From Burkholderia sp. WAC0059 (GTDB lineage: Bacteria; Pseudomonadota; Gammaproteobacteria; Burkholderiales; Burkholderiaceae), in assembly GCF_002870125.1 (NCBI RefSeq), contig NZ_PNEO01000027.1, forward strand, positions 1 through 42,587: a stretch of 42,587 nucleotides of DNA. Reading direction: 5' to 3'. Made by a program: the position numbers and the translations under genes. The notes beneath the pieces are model-generated. The model had not been told where the DNA came from. It was given only the letters and a program-made list of their open reading frames with translations, and made no database searches. This document shows, piece after piece, positions 7,382 through 16,265 of the stretch; positions within the stretch are counted from its first letter, which is position 1; every line of letters begins with the position of its first letter.

Positions 7382-9388
7382 TCAACCGTCGTCGTCCTGG
7401 GCGCGCCGCAACAGCCTCCCGGCGTTAGCGATCACGACCAGCGTGCCGACGTTGTGGAGAATCGCGCTCCAGACCGCGCCGACGAGGCCGAGCGCGGCCA
7501 GCGCGATGACGACGACCGTCCAGCCGAGCCCGATCGCGGCATTGGCGGTCGCGATGCGCCGGCAGCGCCGCCCGAGCCGGATGCAGTCCGGAATACGGCG
7601 CAGATCGTCGGCCAGCAGCACGACGTCGGCCGAGGCAACCGCGATGTCGATGCCGCGCTCGCCCATCGCAACGCTCGTCGAGCCCGCCTTGATCGCGAGC
7701 ACGTCGTTCAGGCCGTCGCCGACGACGAGCGGGTGATGGCCCGCCGCGATTTCGCCGAGCACGTAGTCGAGCTTGTCGTGCGGCAGCGCCTGCGAAACCA
7801 CGGTGCCGAGGCCGACCTCGGCGGCCAGCTTGCGGGCCACCGCGTCGCGATCGCCGGTCAGGAGCGCCTGGCGCGCGATGCCGAGGTCGCGAAGCGCGGC
7901 GAGCATGTCGCGGGCCTCCGCGCGCAGCGTGTCCGCGAAGCCGAACCAGGCCAGCAGCCGCCCGCTCGAGGCGAGACCGACGCACGGCCCGTCGAAACCG
8001 TCGGGCGGCGGCGTCAATCCGTCCACGTACTGCGCGAGCAGATCCTGCCGGCCGAGCACGGCCACGCCTTCCGGCGTCTGCGCGAGCATGCCGAGCCCGC
8101 GCAGCTCGCGAATTTCCCGCACGTCCTCTGGCAACGCGCCGGCACGGTCCGCGCCGTAGCGCGCGAGCGCCCGGCTGACGGGATGGGCGCTGCCCGCGCC
8201 GAGCCGCGCGGCCAGCGCGAGCGCCCTCGCCTCGTCCACGCCCGGCTGCAACGCTACGCGGTTCACGCGCAGTTCGCCGTGCGTGAGCGTGCCCGTCTTG
8301 TCGATCACGAGCGAATCGATCCCGGCGATCTTGTCGAGAAACGCGGCGTTGCGAAACAGGATGCCGCGTCGCGCGCCGGCGGCGATGCCGGCGATCGCCG
8401 TCGAAGGCGCCGCGAGCACGAGCGCGCACGGACATGCCGCGACGATCACGGCCAGCATCGCCGAAGCGTTCGCCGACGTGAACCAGACGATCGCCGCGAT
8501 CAGCAGCACGAGCGCGAGGTAAGCGTCCATGTAACGCTCGAGCGCCTGCGTGATCGGCGGCTTGGCGGCCTCGGCCGCCTGCATGAGCCCGATGATCCGG
8601 CCGAGCGTCGAGTCCTCGCCGGCGTGCGTGATCTCGATGCGCAGCGGCCCGTCGAGGTTGATCGCGCCGCCGAATACGCGCGCGCCGTCGCTCGCCTCCT
8701 GCGGCACCGATTCGCCCGTGATCGGGCCGTTGTCGACGTTCGACATGCCGTCCCGCACGACGCCGTCGCCGGGAATGCGCGCGCCCGGCGGCACCTCGAC
8801 GAGATCGCCGGCGCCAATCGCGTCGTACGGCACCTCGTCGATGCCGCCGTCGGCCCGCACGCGGCGCACGTCGCCCGAGGTCAGCCGGCCGAGCGCGCGA
8901 ATCGCCTCGGCGGAGCCGAGCACGCTGCGCTCTTCGAGCGCGTGGCCGAACGTCATGACGACGGGCAGCAGCGCGGCCGTCATCATGTCGCCCACGGCCC
9001 ACGCGGCCAGCATGGCGAGCGCGATCAGCCGGTCGGTGACGCCGTGCAGGCTCGGCGTCTTCAGACTCTGCCAGGCGCCCGCGAACACCGGCGGGGCGAC
9101 GACGAGCGACGCGGCCCCCGCGAGCAACTGCGCGAGCGTGGCGACGCCCGGCGCGCTGCGCGAAACGAGCCACGGCCAGACGAACGAGAGTCCGAGCAGG
9201 CCGAGCGCGAAAAGCGCCAGCGCAGTCTGCCGCGTGATCGCGCGGCGCTCGTCGGCCGACATCGCGACGGCGGCCGCGCCGTGCAACGCGTCGGCCCCCG
9301 CGCGCGAAGCCGCTGCGCCGGTTTTTCGCGGACCGGCCGCAGGACGGCCGGCGGCGCCGCGCTGCGCCGGTTCGGGCCGCGCGTTCAT
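7382..9388 (-). CDS. P1B-type heavy-metal ATPase lacking an N-terminal HMA domain
   Basis: A 668-residue inner-membrane pump that uses ATP to move a transition metal. Visible motifs: TGES of the actuator domain (224-227), CPC in the metal-binding helix (319-321), the phosphorylated Asp in DKTGTLTH (363 on), the nucleotide-domain HP pair in SAHPVS (about 405), TGDR, and GDGLNDVLAIK. The last helix carries HNVGT, unlike the D-x-G of zinc/cadmium pumps or the M-x-x-S-S of copper pumps, so the metal cannot be named. There is no CxxC or other metal-binding domain before the first helix. The gene starts in an ATGA overlap with the upstream SPFH gene and is the last of a four-gene operon. Confidence 0.93.
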   Translation of the reverse strand: MNARPEPAQRGAAGRPAAGPRKTGAAASRAGADALHGAAAVAMSADERRAITRQTALALFALGLLGLSFVWPWLVSRSAPGVATLAQLLAGAASLVVAPPVFAGAWQSLKTPSLHGVTDRLIALAMLAAWAVGDMMTAALLPVVMTFGHALEERSVLGSAEAIRALGRLTSGDVRRVRADGGIDEVPYDAIGAGDLVEVPPGARIPGDGVVRDGMSNVDNGPITGESVPQEASDGARVFGGAINLDGPLRIEITHAGEDSTLGRIIGLMQAAEAAKPPITQALERYMDAYLALVLLIAAIVWFTSANASAMLAVIVAACPCALVLAAPSTAIAGIAAGARRGILFRNAAFLDKIAGIDSLVIDKTGTLTHGELRVNRVALQPGVDEARALALAARLGAGSAHPVSRALARYGADRAGALPEDVREIRELRGLGMLAQTPEGVAVLGRQDLLAQYVDGLTPPPDGFDGPCVGLASSGRLLAWFGFADTLRAEARDMLAALRDLGIARQALLTGDRDAVARKLAAEVGLGTVVSQALPHDKLDYVLGEIAAGHHPLVVGDGLNDVLAIKAGSTSVAMGERGIDIAVASADVVLLADDLRRIPDCIRLGRRCRRIATANAAIGLGWTVVVIALAALGLVGAVWSAILHNVGTLVVIANAGRLLRRAQDDDG

Positions 9389-10419
9389 GGCACCCGCCCC
9401 GGCAACACGAGGCTCGACGCGTCGCGCGGATCGATCGTGGTCACGTGCGCGGCATGCGAGAGAATCGGCTCGATGCGGTCGCGGTAGGCGCGCGCGAGCA
9501 GCCCCGGATCGCGGTTCGTCGCGAGCGCCGCCTCGAGCTGAGTGATGGTCGTCGTCTCGGCCTGCGCGGTCGCCACGCGCTCGGCGGCGCTCGCGCGCGC
9601 GTCCTGCACGATGCGGTCGGCGGCCTGCTGCGCGCTCTGGCGCGTCGTCTCGGCGACGGTGCGGGCGTCGGCGATGTCGCGGCCCGCGTTCTGCAGCGAA
9701 GTCAGCACGGCATTGAACGCGCCGACCGCGGAGGCCGGAAACGACGCCTGCAAGTCCACGCGCGCGACCTCGATGCCGAGCCCCGCATGCCCGGCCGCGA
9801 GCGCGTCGAGATGCTGCTGGATCGTGCGCGCGAGGTCGCCGCGCAACTGCTCGCGCTGCGCGGCCATCTGCTGCCCGGCGGCCGCGATCTCGGGCCGGGC
9901 GACGAGGATCGCGTCGAGGTCGCGCCGCGCCGCCGTCTCGACGACCGAGGCGGAGACGATGCGCTCGACCGCGGCGTCGAGGTTGTCGCGCTGGAGCACG
10001 TAGGCATAGGGATCGACGACGCGGTAGTAGAGCGTGGCGCTGAGCTGCACGACGCCGTTGTCGCCGGTGAGCACGTAGCCCGAGCCGGCGAGCGCGTCCG
10101 AAGCGGATTCGAGCCGGTCCGGCGCGCGCGGATCGCGCTCGAGCGAGACGACCCGGCGTTCGAGTACGCGTTCGCTGCCCGGCACGATCAGCACGGTCTC
10201 GAACGGGCGCGGCCACGCGAGCAGCAATCCCGCGCCCTGGGTGCGCACGAGGGCGCCGAAGCGCATGACCACGGCGCGGCTGTCCGCCGGAATGCGGCGG
10301 ATGTTCGACCCGGCCCAGGCAAGCGCCGCCAGCACGGCCAGCGCCGCGACGAACCAGAACGCCAGGCGGACCGCCTCGGCGCCGGGGCCTAGCGACGGCG
10401 CATGCTCGCGGGTGCTCAT
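9385..10419 (-). CDS. SPFH/Band 7 protein, HflC-like
   Basis: A 344-residue membrane-anchored SPFH protein. One N-terminal helix (about residues 19-40, AFWFVAALAVLAALAWAG) is followed by the SPFH core beginning RIPADSRAVVMRFGAL and a C-terminal Ala/Gln-rich coiled coil (TRQSAQQAADRIVQDARASAAERVATAQAET). This is the layout of HflC, which with HflK forms a cage around FtsH, but this gene is far from hflX/hflK of the housekeeping locus and pairs with a metal ATPase. Both ends overlap neighbours by ATGA, showing translational coupling with the SPFH gene before it and the ATPase after it. Confidence 0.85.
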   Translation of the reverse strand: MSTREHAPSLGPGAEAVRLAFWFVAALAVLAALAWAGSNIRRIPADSRAVVMRFGALVRTQGAGLLLAWPRPFETVLIVPGSERVLERRVVSLERDPRAPDRLESASDALAGSGYVLTGDNGVVQLSATLYYRVVDPYAYVLQRDNLDAAVERIVSASVVETAARRDLDAILVARPEIAAAGQQMAAQREQLRGDLARTIQQHLDALAAGHAGLGIEVARVDLQASFPASAVGAFNAVLTSLQNAGRDIADARTVAETTRQSAQQAADRIVQDARASAAERVATAQAETTTITQLEAALATNRDPGLLARAYRDRIEPILSHAAHVTTIDPRDASSLVLPGRVP

Positions 10420-11528
10420 GGCGCGCGTCCGCGTTGCCGCGTGCCGGATGCCGTCGACGATGGCGCTGGGGAGAGCGTCGAACTCGTCGAAGTCGCATCG
10501 AGGCCCGGCGGCCCCTCCACGAGCGAGCGGAACGGCGCCGCGTCGGTACGCAGGATCAGGTTCGTGTTCGCGTTGACGACCGAACCGAGCGTGTCGAGCG
10601 AGCGCAGCATCGTGTAGAGCTGCGGATCGGCGGCATAGCTGCTGCCGTAGATCGCCGCCGCGTCCTTGCGCGATTGCGCCTCGATCTGGGCCGCCTGCAC
10701 GTTCGCATCGGCAATCGTGATGCGCGCGTCGCGCTCGGCGTCCGAGCGAATCTGCGCCGCGTCGCGCAAACCCTCGGCCGTGCGCTCTGCCGCGACGGTC
10801 TCGCGCTCGGCGCGCATGCGCCCGACGGTCGCCGCCAGCGTGACGGCCGGCAGCGTGAGCCGCTCGAGCCCGACCTGCACGACGTGCACGCCGTAGGCGG
10901 CATACACGGCCGCGTCGATCTGCCGGCGCAGCGCGTCCTCGAAGGCCGGAATCCGGACCCGGGCCGGATCGGTATTGACGAGCGAAGCGAGATCGAAGCC
11001 GGCCGAGGTCGTCTGCAGCGCCGAGCCGACGAGCGAGCGAATCTGCCGCGCCGCCTCGTCCGGCGCGTTGCCCACGGCCTGCACGAAGCGGCCGATGTCG
11101 GCCGCGTCCGCCGGCACGCGCCAGGCGACGTAGGCCTGCACGATGATGCGCAGGCCGTCGCGCGTGCCGACGTCCTGCAATCCGCTCGACGTCGTGTGCA
11201 GCCGCAGGTCGACCGGAATGGCCGATTCCACCGGCGCGGGCAGCCGCCACGCCAGCCCCGGGTCGAGCAGCACGCGCACGGGTTTGCCGAAGCGCGTGAC
11301 GACGGCCGCCTCGCCCGCGCGCACCTCCACGAAGCTCGCGACGACGAGCGCGACGACCACGCACAGGAGCGCGAGCGCCGCGCGCCAGGCGAAGGCGCGC
11401 CGATTGGCCGGCCCGGACTCGCCCGAGCCCCCGCCGTGAGGATCGCCCGGACCGTGGGCGCCGCCGTGACGGTGGCCGTGTCCGTGGCGATGGTCCGCGC
11501 CGCCGTGTCCGTGAAAAAGACCCGCCAT
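10416..11528 (-). CDS. SPFH/Band 7 protein, HflK-like, with His-rich N-terminus
   Basis: A 370-residue protein. The first 31 residues contain nine His in a Gly/His run (FHGHGG, HRHGHGHRHGG), a likely transition-metal-binding tail on the cytoplasmic side. One transmembrane helix (about 47-66) follows, then the SPFH domain (VRAGEAAVVTRFGKPVRVLLDPGLAWRLP) and a coiled coil with the AERTAEGLRDAAQIRSDAE-type repeat seen in HflK/HflC. The C-terminal 40 residues are Ser/Pro/Ala-rich and probably disordered. The ATG at 11528 lies 59 bases after the previous SPFH stop and has AAGGAG just upstream. It forms the middle of the SPFH-ATPase operon; the His tail suggests metal sensing, buffering or hand-over to the ATPase. 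Confidence 0.85.
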   Translation of the reverse strand: MAGLFHGHGGADHRHGHGHRHGGAHGPGDPHGGGSGESGPANRRAFAWRAALALLCVVVALVVASFVEVRAGEAAVVTRFGKPVRVLLDPGLAWRLPAPVESAIPVDLRLHTTSSGLQDVGTRDGLRIIVQAYVAWRVPADAADIGRFVQAVGNAPDEAARQIRSLVGSALQTTSAGFDLASLVNTDPARVRIPAFEDALRRQIDAAVYAAYGVHVVQVGLERLTLPAVTLAATVGRMRAERETVAAERTAEGLRDAAQIRSDAERDARITIADANVQAAQIEAQSRKDAAAIYGSSYAADPQLYTMLRSLDTLGSVVNANTNLILRTDAAPFRSLVEGPPGLDATSTSSTLSPAPSSTASGTRQRGRAP

Positions 11529-11587
11529 GAAGTCTCCTTGCAAGATGCCGATTCCTGCCGCCCTGCGCGAACCGACGGCCCGCCGCC

Positions 11588-13507
11588 TCACCAGGCCGGT
11601 TTGAAGCCGGGCGCCGTCGCGGCCGGGTAAGGCCGCAAATCGATGGTCGCGCGATTGCCCTGCGCGAGGCGATCGTCGATCACGGTCATGCTGCCGTTCT
11701 GCAGCCCCTTCTGCAGGCTGTGCAGGTAGTACTCGAAAACGAAGGCCGGGCCGCCGAGCCGCGAAGCGGCCACGTCGGCGTCGAAGGTGATCTGCTGCGC
11801 GCGCGCGTCGGCAATCGTCTCCGCGGCCTGCGCGCTGCCGTCGTCGACGGCCGTCACGGCGTGCTGCTGCGCCTCGCCGAGCGCGGCCGCCGCGAGGCCG
11901 CGCGCCTCGACGACGCTGGCGTCGGCGCGAATCTGCGCCGCCTGCACGCCGTGATAGGCCGCCGCCGCGCCCGCCGGCGGATGCACGCTCTCGATCACGA
12001 CCGCCACGACCTCGATGCCGCCGCCGAGCCGGTCGAGCTGCCGCTGCACCGCGACGCGCAGCGTGTCGGCCATCGCAGTCTGGTTCGTGTCGAGCAGCGA
12101 CGGCAGCGTGCGCGAGGCGAGGTAGCGCACGACTTCGCGATTGGCGATCGAGCGCACGGTGTCGTCCACGTCGACGAGCCGGTAAAGCGCGCCACGCGCC
12201 GCCGCGTCGGACAGGCCGATCCGGTAGTCGAGCCGGATATCGGCGCTGACGATCTGGAAGTCCTGCTGGTCGCCGCTCGCGCTCGCGACCACCTGCGTCG
12301 TGTCCCACGGATGCGGGGCGTCCCAGAGCCGGTTCAGTTGCCCGGGCGTATCGGCATCGGCGGCGACGGACGGCGCGGCGACGCTGCGGTCGTCGGCGCT
12401 GCCGGAGACGATCAATTGATGGATCGCGCCGTTGTCGATCACGCGGACCCGGCCGAACGGCCAGGGCAGCCCGACGTGCGGGCCCGGCTGCCAGACCGCG
12501 ACGGGCGCGCCGAACCGCTCGTAGACGGCGCGCTCGCCGGGCCCGAGCAGCGCCACGCCGCCGAGCAGCCAGCCGGCCAGACCCACGACGACGACGACGC
12601 CCGGCAGCAGGCGCACGAGGCTGTGCAGCGCCCAGTTCTGCCGCAGGTCGATGCCGTAGCGCACGCGCAGCTCGGCGCCGAGCATCGCGAACGGCGACGG
12701 ATGCAGGCGCAGCAGGCCTGCCAGCGTGCTGTACGGAAAGACGCCCTCGCCGGCCGACAGCACGTGCCGCGCGAGCGCCTCGCGCACGGCCAGTTCGACG
12801 GCGATCGCGCCGACGAAGACGGCGACGAGGCGCACGGGCCAGTCGGGCGTGCCGTGCGTCCGCGCGAACCAGGCCGCCGAGGCCGCGACGCCCAGCGCGC
12901 ACACGAGCACGACGCGCAGCAGGCCCGCGAGCGTCGACGACGCGCGACGCGCATGAAAACGCTCGGCGACCAGCACGAGAAACGCGAAGATCAGCGCGGC
13001 AACGCCCCCGACGACGACCGGCGCCGATACGCCGGACGAAACCGGAGTCGAAGTTAAAGTCGACGCAACCGTGAGCGGCGCGAGCGGAACGGCCGGCCGC
13101 CACGCCGCGGCGGCGAGCAACACGCCGACGACGGCGCAAAGCGGCACGACCCACGGCTGCCACGGAAGCGTGCGCAGCAACGCCGTCGCATCGACGGGCT
13201 CGCCGCGACGCAGGAACGCCTGCATGACGAGACGCAGCAGCGTCTTGCCGAACGGCGCGGAAACCGGGGGACGGGCCGGCCCGGCGGCCAGCAGCCGGGC
13301 GCCGACGAGGGCGATGAAGACGTTCAGGCAGGCGCCCGACAACGCCGCGCACCAGCGCGTATCGACACCGGCATTCGGCACGAACGCGAGCGCGCCGAAC
13401 GCAACGGTGCAACCGGCCGCCAGCCAGACGGACCGGTCGCCGCCCGCGCGGTCGTCGAGCTCGCCGCGCGCCTGCATGTCGTCGTCGCGCACCTCACCGT
13501 CCGGCAT
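11588..13507 (-). CDS. Polytopic SPFH/HflK-like protein
   Basis: A 639-residue protein that joins a membrane region to an SPFH domain. The first ~310 residues hold several hydrophobic helices (for example WVVPLCAVVGVLLAAAAW, APVVVGGVAALIFAFLVLVA and LPGVVVVVGLAGWLLGGVALL). The SPFH core then begins LGPGERAVYERFGAPVAVWQPGPHVGLPWPFGRV, and a coiled coil (about 520-600) leads to the end. Classical HflK is about 420 residues with one helix, so the polytopic N-terminus is an addition. It is the first gene of the operon with two more SPFH proteins and the P1B ATPase. I expect it to sit in the inner membrane and co-assemble with the other two. Confidence 0.82.
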   Translation of the reverse strand: MPDGEVRDDDMQARGELDDRAGGDRSVWLAAGCTVAFGALAFVPNAGVDTRWCAALSGACLNVFIALVGARLLAAGPARPPVSAPFGKTLLRLVMQAFLRRGEPVDATALLRTLPWQPWVVPLCAVVGVLLAAAAWRPAVPLAPLTVASTLTSTPVSSGVSAPVVVGGVAALIFAFLVLVAERFHARRASSTLAGLLRVVLVCALGVAASAAWFARTHGTPDWPVRLVAVFVGAIAVELAVREALARHVLSAGEGVFPYSTLAGLLRLHPSPFAMLGAELRVRYGIDLRQNWALHSLVRLLPGVVVVVGLAGWLLGGVALLGPGERAVYERFGAPVAVWQPGPHVGLPWPFGRVRVIDNGAIHQLIVSGSADDRSVAAPSVAADADTPGQLNRLWDAPHPWDTTQVVASASGDQQDFQIVSADIRLDYRIGLSDAAARGALYRLVDVDDTVRSIANREVVRYLASRTLPSLLDTNQTAMADTLRVAVQRQLDRLGGGIEVVAVVIESVHPPAGAAAAYHGVQAAQIRADASVVEARGLAAAALGEAQQHAVTAVDDGSAQAAETIADARAQQITFDADVAASRLGGPAFVFEYYLHSLQKGLQNGSMTVIDDRLAQGNRATIDLRPYPAATAPGFKPAW

Positions 13508-13678
13508 CGAGCATCCTTTACGTCGGAGTGACGAAAAACCAGGCTAACCAGCACGCATCATCGGTCGGGCATGAAACGGCATGCCCGGCGGCCCCCGCGT
13601 TCGAACGCTATCGAGGCGCGGCCGGGCATCGCCGCTACATGATAGGACCGATCGCCGACTCCGGCGTCGGCCGCGCCT

Positions 13679-14839
13679 TCAGGGCGAGGTTTGCCCGGGC
13701 GCCGGCTGCCCGGCGTCGATGCCGCCGGACGTGCCCGGGGAAGCATCGTCCCCGGAGGCATCGCCCGCCGCATCCGGGACGCCGTCCGCGGTGGCGGCAG
13801 GCCGGACGTCGGCCAGTCCGCCCGGACGCCCGCCGTTGCCGTTGCCCGCCTCGATCCGGCCGGACGGCGGCGCCGCGACCGTACTCATGGCCGGCTGCAT
13901 GAACACCCAGCCGGTCGAGTACGAAACCCAGACGCGCCGCGACCGCATGAAGTCCATGCCCAGCAGCATCCCCGTCGACATCAGCGGCGCGTCGCTGACC
14001 GTCAGCGGCACGTGACGATAGGTGACGGGGCCGACCTGCAGGCTATCGAACGCGTAAGTGTGCGTCGTGAACACCGCCCCCTTGAACCCCGTGCCCGACG
14101 ACGCCCGCGCGCGGTCGAGATCGGCCTCGCTCACGCCGCTTTCGAGCGCCGTCTCGCGCGGCACCATCGTCCGCGAGGCGCCCGTGTCCAGCAGCGCCCG
14201 CACGGGATGGCCGTTCAGCATGAGCGGCAGGATCAGGTCGTGCAGCTTCGTGTATTCGGGCGAGTAGGCGTAGTAGCGGCCCCGCCACGGCGCGAACCGG
14301 CCGAGGCAGTTCTGCGCCGAATACAGCGTCATCAGCTTTGCCGGAAAATCGAACTCCACGTCGTAGCGCGAGAGCACGTCGGTGCCGATCATGCCGATCG
14401 GCGCGGGATGCATCTCCAGCATCTTCGGCGTCAGCATGTGGGCCGTGAGCACCTTCATGTTGGTCCACTGCAGCGGCCCCAGCGAAAACGACGGCACGAT
14501 GCGCGGATACTGCGCGTACTCGCTCGACCCCACGCCCGCGATGAGCTCGGTCTGCGAGCCGTCCACCTCGAGCCCCATCGCGTCGGCCGCCTCCGGCGTC
14601 AGCGCCGTCACGTTGGCGCCGGTGTCGACGATCATCAGATCGCTGTGTCCGCCGATGCTCGCCGACACCATGTAGTGCCCCGAGTTCTCGGTCATCGGCA
14701 GGCGCGCCTCCACCGTCAGTTGGCATTCGGGATTGGGGTCGGCCACGCCCATCTGCGCCCGCACGGCGGCGCCGGGCATCGCCAGCGCCGCCGCTGCGAC
14801 GAGTCCGGCAAAAGGACGGCGAAGAATCCAGACAACCAT
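13679..14839 (-). CDS. Exported retropepsin-like aspartyl protease with two DTG motifs
   Basis: A 386-residue protein with a signal peptide (MVVWILRRPFAGLVAAAALAMPGAAVRAQ, cleavage about residue 28). Two active-site Asp-Thr-Gly triads, DTG 72-74 (IVDTGANVTAL) and DTG 218-220 (LLDTGASRTMV), are each followed by a hydrophobic-Gly turn (IGTDVL near 151 and LLGMDFM near 283). This suggests that the two halves fold into one single-chain pepsin-like active site instead of a dimer. The C-terminal ~75 residues are Gly/Asp/Pro-rich and low in complexity. The open frame extends up to 15094, but the signal peptide fixes the start. It is divergent from the LytTR gene. Substrate unknown. Confidence 0.82.
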   Translation of the reverse strand: MVVWILRRPFAGLVAAAALAMPGAAVRAQMGVADPNPECQLTVEARLPMTENSGHYMVSASIGGHSDLMIVDTGANVTALTPEAADAMGLEVDGSQTELIAGVGSSEYAQYPRIVPSFSLGPLQWTNMKVLTAHMLTPKMLEMHPAPIGMIGTDVLSRYDVEFDFPAKLMTLYSAQNCLGRFAPWRGRYYAYSPEYTKLHDLILPLMLNGHPVRALLDTGASRTMVPRETALESGVSEADLDRARASSGTGFKGAVFTTHTYAFDSLQVGPVTYRHVPLTVSDAPLMSTGMLLGMDFMRSRRVWVSYSTGWVFMQPAMSTVAAPPSGRIEAGNGNGGRPGGLADVRPAATADGVPDAAGDASGDDASPGTSGGIDAGQPAPGQTSP

Positions 14840-15259
14840 GTCTTTCCGATAAACGAAGTGGATCACGATAGGTACGCCGGGCGCGAGCAGACTGCCGGCT
14901 CCGGCGGCGGTCCCGACACTCGCGCCTGGTTTCCGGGTTAACGGCAGGCCGGCCCGGAAAACGACTTCCCGGACGAGAAAATGCGCAATCCATGAAACGT
15001 CGGACGGTTTCGCGATGCTGAAATCGATACGATGCGTCGGGCGAAATTCAACGCGTTCAAACGATGCGAACCCGGCCGCATCGTATCCCACCATATATAA
15101 CGATTCGGCCTTTTTCCCGCGTTTTTATCGGGTATATCCCGTGTCCGGGCCGACCTCGCGCGTGCTACCTTGATCCGGACGATCGACGCCTGTCCACGCC
15201 TGTCCATCACTCAATCCAGCGTCGCCTCCGTCTGACGGCCCGCATTGGAGGAAACCGGC
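14840..15259. promoter_or_regulatory. Divergent region between protease and LytTR genes
   Basis: A 420-base stretch without a supportable gene. It contains an AT-richer core (about 15090-15135, with ATATATAACG and runs of T) and a tandem repeat of ACGCCTGTCC at 15186-15195 and 15196-15205. The SD GGAGGAAA for the LytTR gene is at 15247-15254. Promoters for both genes should lie here, but I cannot place the -35/-10 boxes with confidence. Confidence 0.4.
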
Positions 15260-16102
15260 ATGAGACCGTCCGAGTCCCCCCTTTCTCCCGCGGCCGCTCC
15301 CACAACGACGGCCGCCGCAGAACCCTATCGGGGAGAAACCCGCGGCGAAACGTTCCAGCACCGGCTCGAACAATTCAATCCGGGCGTCGTGTGGCTCGAC
15401 GCCCAGGGCCACGTCACCGCGTTCAACGACGTCGCCCTGCAAATTCTCGGACCGGCCGGCGAGCATTCGCTCGGCGTGAGCCAGGAGCGGCTCTTCGGCA
15501 TCGACGTCGTGCAACTGCACCCCGAAAAGAGCCGCGACAAGCTGCGCTTCCTGCTGCAATCGCGCGACGTGGGCGGCTGCCCCGTGAAGTCGCCGCCGCC
15601 CGTCGCCATGATGATCAACATTCCCGACCGCATCCTGATGATCAAGGTCTCGGCCATGGCCGACCGCGCGGGCGCCTGCGGCACCTGCATGATCTTCTAC
15701 GACGTGACCGACCTCACCACCGAGCCGCTGGAGTCGCCGCCGGCCGGACGCGCGGCCGCCCCGCGCCGGCTCTTCAAGATTCCCGTCTACCGGAAAAACC
15801 GCGTCATCCTGATCGACCTGAAGGACATCGTGCGCTTTCAGGGCGACGGCCATTACACGACCATCGTCACGAAGGACGAGCGCTATCTGTCGAACCTCTC
15901 GCTCGCCGACCTCGAACTGCGGCTCGACGGCAACGTCTATCTGCGCGTGCATCGCAGCCACATCGTGAGCCTGCCCTACGCGGTCGAACTCGTGAAGGCC
16001 GACGAGAGCATGAACCTCGTCATGGCCGACGCGGAGCGCACGGCCGTTCCGGTGAGCCGGGCGAAGGCCGCGCAGCTCAAGGAGCTGCTCGGCGTGATCT
16101 GA
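15260..16102 (+). CDS. PAS-LytTR transcriptional regulator
   Basis: A 280-residue DNA-binding regulator. A PAS-like sensor occupies about residues 30-150 (PGVVWLDAQGHVTAFNDVALQILG is the PAS core; CGTCMIFYDVTD ends it), and the LytTR domain fills about 175-278 (YRKNRVILIDLKDIVRFQGDGHYTTIVT then LRVHRSHIVSL). There is no receiver domain, so the signal is read by the PAS domain, possibly through a bound cofactor; the CGTC and GGCP cysteines are worth noting. The ATG at 15260 is preceded by GGAGGAAA. A TTG at 15245 is in frame but lies inside the ribosome site. It is divergent from the protease and could control it. Confidence 0.88.
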   Translation: MRPSESPLSPAAAPTTTAAAEPYRGETRGETFQHRLEQFNPGVVWLDAQGHVTAFNDVALQILGPAGEHSLGVSQERLFGIDVVQLHPEKSRDKLRFLLQSRDVGGCPVKSPPPVAMMINIPDRILMIKVSAMADRAGACGTCMIFYDVTDLTTEPLESPPAGRAAAPRRLFKIPVYRKNRVILIDLKDIVRFQGDGHYTTIVTKDERYLSNLSLADLELRLDGNVYLRVHRSHIVSLPYAVELVKADESMNLVMADAERTAVPVSRAKAAQLKELLGVI

Positions 16103-16265
16103 CCTGCAACGCCGCGCCCGGGCAACGCAAAACGACGACGAACCGGCGCAACCGTGTACGCGGGCGGACCGATTCGACCCGAATCGCACGGTTTTCGCGC
16201 GGATTCTGGAATAATGGAGCATTCGCTGAATTGCTCCCGCCTATAACCAGAACCAGAGACCCGCC

